From positions 1 through 19,618 of the forward strand of contig JBATNV010000287.1 in assembly GCA_049290495.1 (NCBI GenBank): a stretch of 19,618 bases of DNA, read 5' to 3'. The number at the start of each line of letters is the position of its first letter. Position 1 is the stretch's first letter. The notes below the pieces were generated by a model. The model saw nothing but the letters and a program-made list of their open reading frames with translations, was not told the DNA's origin and did not search any database. Positions 14,346 to 19,618 of this stretch are shown here, piece by piece. Made by a program: the position numbers and the translations under genes. The stretch comes from SHZI01 sp049290495 (GTDB lineage Bacteria > Pseudomonadota > Gammaproteobacteria > Steroidobacterales > GCA-2729495).

Positions 14346-14374
14346 ATTGTACGCATCAGCGCCCATGCTGCCAG
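14346..14374 (-). promoter_or_regulatory. Candidate suhB promoter
   Basis: On the - strand CTGGCA (14374-14369, four of six matches to TTGACA) is followed after exactly 17 bp by TACAAT (14351-14346, five of six matches to TATAAT). Transcription would start near 14339, leaving a leader of about 24 nt to the chosen suhB ATG; this also argues against the longer upstream start. No other well-spaced pair was seen. Confidence 0.55.
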
Positions 14375-14390
14375 CTTACAATGCCGGCCT

Positions 14391-15128
14391 ATGTCCAGTT
14401 CAGCCGACATCCGTTTCGTACTATTCGAGACCACCCACCCTGGCAATATCGGTTCAGTGTCCCGGGCCATCAAGACCATGGGCTTTCACCAGCTGTACCT
14501 GGTCAACCCGCCGGCGGAGTACATCTGTACCGATTCGCGTGCGATGGCATCGGGCGCCCAGGACGTATTGCATGGCGCGAAGGTTGTTGCCAGCCTGCCC
14601 GAGGCGCTGGAGGGCTGTGGGCTGGTGCTCGCAGCCAGCGCCCGCCACCGTCGCATTGGCTGTCCCGAGATGGATCCGCGCGAGGGCGCGCGTCAGGCAA
14701 TGGAGCAGGCGTCCAGCAAGCCGGTGGCGCTGGTCTTCGGCCCGGAGCGCTCCGGGCTGGCCAATGAAGAACTCGATCTCTGCAGTGCGATCGTTTACAT
14801 CCCGGCCAATCCCGACTACAGCTCGCTGAACCTTTCCCAGGCAGTGCAGATCATCGCTTACGAGTTGCGGCAGCAGCAGATACTCGAGCGCGAACTGCCA
14901 CCGCGCGAATCGCCACTGGCTGGCCCTGCGGGGATGGAACTCTTTTACGAGCATTTTGAGCGCGTGTTGCTGGCCAGTGGGTTTCTGAATCCGCAGAACC
15001 CGCGCCACCTGATGCGTCGGCTGCGCCGGCTGTTCAATCGCGCGCAGGTGGACGAGAACGAGCTGAATATCCTGCGCGGCATACTCAGCGCCGTGGCGCC
15101 CGGATCGGGGCCCCGGCCGAAGCCCTGA
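14391..15128 (+). CDS. trmJ: tRNA (cytidine/uridine-2'-O-)-methyltransferase TrmJ
   Basis: TrmJ methylates the ribose at position 32 of several tRNAs. The 245-residue SPOUT protein shows IRFVLFETTHPGNIGSVSRA (7-26), FGPERSGLANEEL (117-129) and the knot-forming YSSLNLSQAVQIIAYEL (144-160), then a helical C-terminal extension. A TACAAT -10-like element ends only eight bases before the ATG, with no matching -35, so the transcript may be nearly leaderless. It heads the + strand run and lies two bases before the cysteine desulfurase. In many gammaproteobacteria trmJ precedes iscR; here iscR is missing. Confidence 0.96.
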   Translation: MSSSADIRFVLFETTHPGNIGSVSRAIKTMGFHQLYLVNPPAEYICTDSRAMASGAQDVLHGAKVVASLPEALEGCGLVLAASARHRRIGCPEMDPREGARQAMEQASSKPVALVFGPERSGLANEELDLCSAIVYIPANPDYSSLNLSQAVQIIAYELRQQQILERELPPRESPLAGPAGMELFYEHFERVLLASGFLNPQNPRHLMRRLRRLFNRAQVDENELNILRGILSAVAPGSGPRPKP

Positions 15129-15130
15129 CC

Positions 15131-16306
15131 ATGCGTTTGCCGGTCTACCTCGATTACGCGGCCAGTACACCGGTCGATACCGCCGTCGTCGAGTTGATGG
15201 CGGATTGCCTGCGCAGGCCCGAACTCGCGGCGAATCCTGCTGCACTCGGTCACGCTGCGGGACGCGCAGCGCAGGCGCTGGTCGACACAGCACGTGCGCA
15301 GGTCGCTGCACTGATCAACGCGCAGCCTGAAGAAATCATCTTCACCTCGGGCGCGACCGAGGCCGACAACCTGGCCGTGATCGGTGCCGCGCAGTTTCGA
15401 AAAGCGCGCGGCAGGCATCTTGTTACCTCGCTCACCGAACACAAGGCCGTCATCGAGAGCTGCCGGCATCTTGCCACGCAGGGCTGGCGCATCACCTGGC
15501 TCAAACCGGATGCCGAGGGCCTGATCGCGCCGGCCGCCGTTGAGGCGGCGCTGGAGCCGGACACGGTCCTGGTCTCGCTGATGCACGTCAATAACGAGAC
15601 AGGCGTGGTGCAGGACATCGCGGCGATCGGCGCGATTTGCCGGCGTCGCGAGGTGCTGCTGCACGTGGACGCAGCGCAGAGCGCGGGCCGCGAAACGATC
15701 GATGTGCGCGCCCAGCAGATCGATCTGCTCTCGCTCTCGGCACACAAGATCTATGGTCCCAAAGGTGTCGGCGCGCTGTTCATCGACCAGCAACATGTGC
15801 GACGCGTGGCGCCGCTGCTTTTCGGCGGTGGCCAGGAGCGGGGCCTGCGTCCCGGTACCGTGGCGACTCACCAGGTTGCCGGCATGGGCGCGGCCTTCCG
15901 ACTCGCCGCACAGCGCCTGCCGGACGAGGCGCGGCATGTGGCAGCACTGCGTGACCGGCTCTGGGCCGGACTGCAGCCCTTGGCGGGCGTGCTGCTGAAC
16001 GGCCCGGCGCGGCAGCGGAGCGGACACATCCTCAACGTCAGCATCACCGGGGTGGAGGGTGAGAGCCTGTTTTACAGCCTTGCCGATCTTTGTGTGGCCA
16101 GCGGTTCAGCCTGCACCAGCCTCGCCAACGAGGCCTCATATGTGCTGCGCGCACTCGGCCGTCCGGCAGCACTTGCCCAGAGTTCTATCCGCTTCTCGCT
16201 CGGCCGACAGAGCACTGCGGCTGAAGTCGATTTCGCCATCGAGTGCGTGCTGCGCGCGGTGCGGCATCTGCGCAGTTTTAGTCCCATCAGCGTGCCGGGT
16301 GCCTGA
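15131..16306 (+). CDS. iscS: Cysteine desulfurase, IscS type, short C-terminus
   Basis: IscS is a PLP enzyme that takes sulfur from cysteine as a persulfide for Fe-S clusters and tRNA thiolation. The 391-residue protein starts with the family motif VYLDYAASTPVD. Catalytic residues fall at the E. coli numbers: H104 (TEHKAV), K206 for PLP (SAHKIYGPKG) and C328 on the mobile loop (SGSACTS). It ends in LRSFSPISVPGA, about 13-20 residues before the end of E. coli IscS, so the C-terminal tail that contributes to scaffold binding is absent or replaced. The IscU-like gene starts three bases downstream. Catalysis should be intact; altered partner binding is inferred. Confidence 0.95.
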   Translation: MRLPVYLDYAASTPVDTAVVELMADCLRRPELAANPAALGHAAGRAAQALVDTARAQVAALINAQPEEIIFTSGATEADNLAVIGAAQFRKARGRHLVTSLTEHKAVIESCRHLATQGWRITWLKPDAEGLIAPAAVEAALEPDTVLVSLMHVNNETGVVQDIAAIGAICRRREVLLHVDAAQSAGRETIDVRAQQIDLLSLSAHKIYGPKGVGALFIDQQHVRRVAPLLFGGGQERGLRPGTVATHQVAGMGAAFRLAAQRLPDEARHVAALRDRLWAGLQPLAGVLLNGPARQRSGHILNVSITGVEGESLFYSLADLCVASGSACTSLANEASYVLRALGRPAALAQSSIRFSLGRQSTAAEVDFAIECVLRAVRHLRSFSPISVPGA

Positions 16307-16309
16307 TTC

Positions 16310-16699
16310 ATGGAATATTCCAGCGAAGTCGCCCGGCATTTCGCCGCCCCCCGGCACGCCGGGCCGCTCGCGCCGGGTCCGGGTACGCTGGTGTGCGGCG
16401 AAGGTGGGTCTGTGGAGCAGGGCGCCTGGGTCGTTTTTCAGGCGCGGATCGATGCTGGACGGGTGGTGGCGCTGGCCTGGCAGGCCTGGGGCTGTCCGCA
16501 TGTGATCGCCGCGTGCAGCCTGGCGGCCGACACGCTGACCGGCTGTACGCCAGCGGAGTTGGGGACTTTCGAGGCGCTGCGCCTGCGCGCTCTGCTTAAT
16601 GTGCCAACATTGAAGACCGGTCGGCTGCTGATCATTCAAGATGCCTTGCGTAAGTGCTTGGCAGCTTGGGACAATGGCGGTCGGCGTATTCCCTTGTAA
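16310..16699 (+). CDS. IscU-like protein lacking most cluster ligands
   Basis: IscU is the scaffold on which Fe-S clusters form, using C37, D39, C63, H105 and C106 (E. coli numbers). This 129-residue protein has the overall pattern: EYSSEVARHFAAPRHAG at the start, the WGCPHVIAACSLAADTLTG helix region, and an LLNVPTLKTGR-IIQDAL end. However, C37 and D39 are replaced by Gln and Ala (SVEQGA), and H105 and C106 by Gly and Arg (LKTGRLL). Only the C63 equivalent (C62) remains, with other cysteines at 29, 69, 79 and 116. The frame is undamaged and sits between iscS and iscA, so it is probably expressed and selected. It is unlikely to hold a cluster in the normal way. A sulfur-accepting or regulatory role for C62 is speculation. 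Confidence 0.8.
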   Translation: MEYSSEVARHFAAPRHAGPLAPGPGTLVCGEGGSVEQGAWVVFQARIDAGRVVALAWQAWGCPHVIAACSLAADTLTGCTPAELGTFEALRLRALLNVPTLKTGRLLIIQDALRKCLAAWDNGGRRIPL

Positions 16700-16708
16700 G
16701 AGGAATTG

Positions 16709-17044
16709 ATGGTGGCGGTCGTTCTGACTGAGAACGCCCTTAAGAGGGCGCGCGCGTTCGTTGGCAGTGCAGATCCCGCAACAGCCGGGGTAGGCCTGCG
16801 TATTGGTATCCGCCGTACCGGCTGTTCGGGTATGGCCTATGTGGTCAGCGTTGCCGAGTCGGTAACGCCTGAGGACGTAGTCTTCGAACAGGCTGGCGTG
16901 CAGGTTGTCGTTGATCAGGCAGCTCTGGCTGTGATCGATGGCACCGAAGTGGATTTTGTCCGCGAGGGCCTGAATGAGGCCTTCCGTTTCCGCAATCCCA
17001 AGGCCAAAGGTGAGTGTGGCTGCGGCGAAAGTTTTTCTCTCTGA
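16709..17044 (+). CDS. iscA: Iron-sulfur cluster assembly protein IscA
   Basis: IscA is an A-type carrier that receives or delivers Fe-S clusters or iron. The 111-residue protein has all three ligand cysteines in the expected motifs: C39 in GCSGMAYV, and C103 and C105 in GECGCGESF. LDFVKEGLNE-like sequence (VDFVREGLNEAFRF) precedes them and is closer to IscA than to ErpA or SufA. The start is ATG 16709, with GAGG five bases before; a TTG one codon upstream is less likely. It follows the IscU-like gene by nine bases. Confidence 0.94.
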   Translation: MVAVVLTENALKRARAFVGSADPATAGVGLRIGIRRTGCSGMAYVVSVAESVTPEDVVFEQAGVQVVVDQAALAVIDGTEVDFVREGLNEAFRFRNPKAKGECGCGESFSL

Positions 17045-17077
17045 ATAACCCTGAAACTAGTGAGCACTGGAGCATCC

Positions 17078-17509
17078 ATGACGATTGAACGAACGCTTTC
17101 CATCATCAAGCCTGATGGCGTACAGAAGAACCTGATTGGCGAGGTCTATCGCCGCTTCGAACAGGCCGGCCTGAAAATCATTGCCGCGCGCATGTTGCAT
17201 CTGAGCACGGCGCAGGCTGAGGCGTTCTATGCCGTACATAGCGAACGGCCTTTCTACCGCGACCTGGTCAACTACATGACGACCGGCCCGGTTATCGCGC
17301 AGGTGCTCGAAGGCGAGAACGCCATCGAGACTCATCGGCGTCTCATAGGCGCTACCGACCCGAAGAAGGCCGACGCCGGCACGATTCGCAAGGACTTTGC
17401 CGCCAGCATCGAAGAGAACGTCGTGCACGGTTCGGACGCGGTAGAAACCGCCCGGCAGGAGATCAGCTTCTTCTTCGCCCAGTCTGACATCTGTCCGCGG
17501 ACCCGGTAA
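17078..17509 (+). CDS. ndk: Nucleoside diphosphate kinase
   Basis: Ndk balances nucleoside triphosphate pools by phosphate exchange through a phosphohistidine. The 143-residue protein equals E. coli in length and has TIERTLSIIKPDGV at the start and the active-site H117 in NVVHGSDA. K11, R87, R104 and N114 fall where the nucleotide site is expected. The frame opens six codons earlier at a GTG, but GGAG five bases before ATG 17078 and family length support this start. It lies 33 bp after iscA and is followed by rlmN, the usual order in this class. Confidence 0.98.
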   Translation: MTIERTLSIIKPDGVQKNLIGEVYRRFEQAGLKIIAARMLHLSTAQAEAFYAVHSERPFYRDLVNYMTTGPVIAQVLEGENAIETHRRLIGATDPKKADAGTIRKDFAASIEENVVHGSDAVETARQEISFFFAQSDICPRTR

Positions 17510-17515
17510 GCACGC

Positions 17516-18634
17516 GTGACTGGACCGGTTCAACTTGCTGCTTCGGGCCAGGCCCTTTTGGGCCTGCCGCGGGCGGAGCTTGAGCAGGTCTTCGCCAGCT
17601 ATGGTGAGAAGCCATTCCGCGCCCGGCAACTGATGCGCTGGATGTATGGCCGCGGGGTGCTCGACCCTGCGGCCATGACCGACATGTCGGTGGTGCTGCG
17701 CGAGCGACTGGCGCTGGTGGCAGACTTCCGCCTGCCTGAAATAGATGCGTGCCAGGAGTCTGCAGACGGCACCGTGAAGTGGCGGCTGCGCGTCGGCGCC
17801 GGACAGCTCATCGAGACGGTGTTCATTCCGGAGGAAGGGCGCGGCACGCTGTGCGTCTCCTCACAGGTCGGTTGCGCGCTTAACTGCTCTTTCTGTGCCA
17901 CCGGCGCACAAGGATTCAACCGCAACCTGACGGCTGCCGAGATCATCGCGCAGGTGGTCATCGCGACGCGCCAGCTCGGCCTGGTTGCGGGCCGTTCGCG
18001 GATTACCAATGTCGTCTTCATGGGCATGGGCGAGCCGCTGGCCAATTTCCGGCCCGTGGTACAGGCCTGCTCAGTGCTCATCGATGATCTCGGTTTTCAG
18101 CTGTCGCGCCGGCGAGTGACGGTCAGTACCTCGGGGCTGGTGCCGCAGATCCGCAAGCTGGCCCAGGAAAGCAATGTCGCACTGGCCGTTTCCCTGCACG
18201 CGCCGGACGATGAGTTGCGCAATCAGCTGGTACCGATCAACCGGCGGCACCCGATCGCTGAGCTGCTCGAGGCCTGCTGGGATTATGCTGAAGCCACCAA
18301 TGCTGTCGGCATTACTTTCGAATACGTGATGCTCGCTGGCGTCAATGATGCCGAGAGTCATGCGCGGGGGCTGGTGAAGCTGTTGGCCAACCGGCCGGCC
18401 AAGCTGAACCTGATCCCCTTCAATCCTTTTCCCGGCAGCGAGTACCGTCGTTCGTCAGGCGCGGCGCTCGAGCGTTTCCGCACCATACTGATCGACGCCG
18501 GCATCATGACGATCACCCGCCGTACGCGCGGCGATGACATCGCGGCGGCCTGCGGGCAACTTGCCGGCCAGGTCAATAACCGGGTCAGGGTACCGCTCGG
18601 CACCAGGTTGCATGAGGTCACATGGCACAACTGA
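17516..18634 (+). CDS. rlmN: 23S rRNA/tRNA adenine-C2 methyltransferase RlmN
   Basis: RlmN is a radical-SAM enzyme that methylates C2 of A2503 in 23S rRNA and A37 of some tRNAs. The 372-residue protein has the cluster motif C120-x3-C124-x2-C127 (GCALNCSFCATG), FMGMGEPLANF, TVSTSGLVPQI, SLHAPDDELR and IPFNPFPGSEY. The mechanistic cysteine near the C-terminus is present (C346 in DDIAAACGQL). It starts with GTG six bases after ndk and has only a weak ribosome site, suggesting coupling. Its end overlaps pilW by 13 bases. Confidence 0.97.
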   Translation: MTGPVQLAASGQALLGLPRAELEQVFASYGEKPFRARQLMRWMYGRGVLDPAAMTDMSVVLRERLALVADFRLPEIDACQESADGTVKWRLRVGAGQLIETVFIPEEGRGTLCVSSQVGCALNCSFCATGAQGFNRNLTAAEIIAQVVIATRQLGLVAGRSRITNVVFMGMGEPLANFRPVVQACSVLIDDLGFQLSRRRVTVSTSGLVPQIRKLAQESNVALAVSLHAPDDELRNQLVPINRRHPIAELLEACWDYAEATNAVGITFEYVMLAGVNDAESHARGLVKLLANRPAKLNLIPFNPFPGSEYRRSSGAALERFRTILIDAGIMTITRRTRGDDIAAACGQLAGQVNNRVRVPLGTRLHEVTWHN

Positions 18635-19392
18635 CAGTCATCATTGCGCTGCTTGCCCTGGCCCTGACGGGGTGTATCACCACGACGACGGGTGCGGCAA
18701 AACCTGCACGCAGCTCGCCGAACGAGGCTGCCGGATACAACATGCAGCTCGGCATCAGTTATCTGCGCCAGAACAAACTGCAGGCGGCGCGTAACAAGCT
18801 GGAAACTGCCATCAAGCTGGATCCGAACCTGGCTACCGCGCATGCGGCGCTTGGTCTGGTTTTCGAGCGGCTGGAAGATCCGGCCGGTGCCGAGCGGGAA
18901 TATCGACGTGCCGCAGATCTTGAGCCGAACAATCCTGACAACCTGAATGCACTGGCGGTATTCACCTGTCAGCGCAAGGCTGAGCCGAAAGAGGCCCTGC
19001 GACTGTTTGACAAGGCCCTGGCAATACCGTTGTCAGTCAGTGCCGCCAACCGCGCAATGCTCAATACCAATGCTGGCACCTGCGCCAAGAGTATCGATCC
19101 CGTGCGTGCAGAAGGCTATCTGCGCGCAGCGCTGGCCGAGAATCCGGATTACAGCGACGCGCTGTTCCCACTTGCCGAAATCACGCTGGGAGCCGGACGC
19201 GCGCTTCAGGCCCGCGCATTCATCGAGCGCTACCTGGCGGCAAGTCCGCCATCGCCAGCCGCACTCTGGCTCGCGGTGCGTATCGAGCGTGCGCTCAATG
19301 ACAGCGTCTCGGCTGAAAAGTATGCCGATGAGTTAAGCAAGCAGTTCCCCAATTCCGACGAAGCCCGCCAGCTGCGCGAGTCGAAGTCTTGA
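18622..19392 (+). CDS. pilW: Type IV pilus biogenesis/stability lipoprotein PilW (PilF)
   Basis: An outer-membrane TPR lipoprotein that helps assemble or stabilise the PilQ secretin of type IV pili. The 256-residue protein has a lipoprotein signal with lipobox LTGC (C18) and then tandem TPR repeats beginning at about residue 35: YNMQLGISYLRQNKLQAA, THAALGLVFERLEDPAGAE-like, and further repeats to about 245. The motif ALAVFTCQ in the middle is usual for the family. Its place between rlmN and rodZ matches many gammaproteobacteria. No other pilus gene is in the window. Confidence 0.93.
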   Translation: MAQLTVIIALLALALTGCITTTTGAAKPARSSPNEAAGYNMQLGISYLRQNKLQAARNKLETAIKLDPNLATAHAALGLVFERLEDPAGAEREYRRAADLEPNNPDNLNALAVFTCQRKAEPKEALRLFDKALAIPLSVSAANRAMLNTNAGTCAKSIDPVRAEGYLRAALAENPDYSDALFPLAEITLGAGRALQARAFIERYLAASPPSPAALWLAVRIERALNDSVSAEKYADELSKQFPNSDEARQLRESKS

Positions 19393-19397
19393 GTAAC

Positions 19398-19618
19398 ATG
19401 CAGGCCCCCGCAGCGGAACCATCCGCTGCTACAGAGGCCAGGGCCGATGCGGCGCTGTCACTCGGCGCGCGCCTGCGTTCGGCGCGCAAGGCTCGAGCAA
19501 TCAGCCTCGAACAGGTCGGGCAGCTGCTGCATCTGGAACAGTCGATGCTCAGGGCCATAGAGGAAGATCGTTATGAGGCACTGGGTGCGCCGGTTTTCGT
19601 ACGCGGTTACCTGAAGGC
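19398..19618 (+). CDS. rodZ: Cytoskeleton protein RodZ, N-terminal part (cut by window end)
   Basis: RodZ links MreB to the cell-wall elongation machinery. The 73 visible residues hold the N-terminal Cro/CI-type helix-turn-helix: LGARLRSARKARAISLEQV, LLHLEQSMLRAIEEDRYEAL, then the family signature APVFVRGYLK. The membrane helix and periplasmic domain lie beyond the window. It starts five bases after the pilW stop. The TTG at 19389 is in frame but less likely than ATG 19398. Confidence 0.92.
   Translation, partial: MQAPAAEPSAATEARADAALSLGARLRSARKARAISLEQVGQLLHLEQSMLRAIEEDRYEALGAPVFVRGYLK

Noticed and set aside
14454..16027. Two long - strand frames across trmJ and iscS (285 and 360 codons)
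   Set aside because: Shadows of genes with clear catalytic motifs on the + strand; no recognisable protein features.
1..19618. CRISPR array, phage genes or intact insertion sequence
   Set aside because: No regularly spaced repeats, no transposase or phage structural genes seen.

Overview
The window reads as chromosomal DNA from a GC-rich gammaproteobacterium. The right 60% is a core backbone whose gene order (queA-tgt-yajC-secD-secF, then ndk-rlmN-pilW-rodZ) is familiar from that class. Codon use and the ISC-like genes suggest something near Xanthomonadales, Nevskiales or Steroidobacterales, but the lineage is an inference.

Left, accessory part (1 to about 7,840). The first 1.7 kb is a decayed integron. 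An integron integrase gene (intI, + strand) is broken by a stop codon and an in-frame deletion. It sits beside a putative attI and diverges from one gene cassette on the - strand. The cassette holds a frameshifted BrnT-type toxin and an intact small partner, probably its antitoxin, and ends in a recognisable attC. Next come an FKBP-type lipoprotein isomerase, an unusual pseudouridine synthase-methyltransferase fusion, a convergent 2-oxoglutarate/iron oxygenase-like gene, and a well-preserved mqsRA toxin-antitoxin operon with a palindromic MqsA-type operator. A - strand cluster follows: a TetR regulator, a Rieske oxygenase and a carboxymuconolactone decarboxylase-like protein, with an inverted repeat upstream of the oxygenase. 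A tRNA-Leu(CAA) separates this part from the backbone.

Right, core part (about 7,840 to the end). queA and tgt (queuosine tRNA modification) overlap and lead into yajC-secD-secF (Sec translocon accessory complex). suhB is convergent with secF and divergent from trmJ. trmJ heads a tight + strand run: an IscS-type cysteine desulfurase, an aberrant IscU-like protein, IscA, ndk, rlmN, pilW and the start of rodZ. The IscU-like protein keeps only one of the canonical cluster ligands, and the desulfurase lacks the usual C-terminal tail. No iscR, hscB, hscA, fdx or iscX is present.

The strongest items for a second look are the relict single-cassette integron carrying a toxin-antitoxin pair, the degenerate mini-ISC cluster, and the pseudouridine synthase-methyltransferase fusion.
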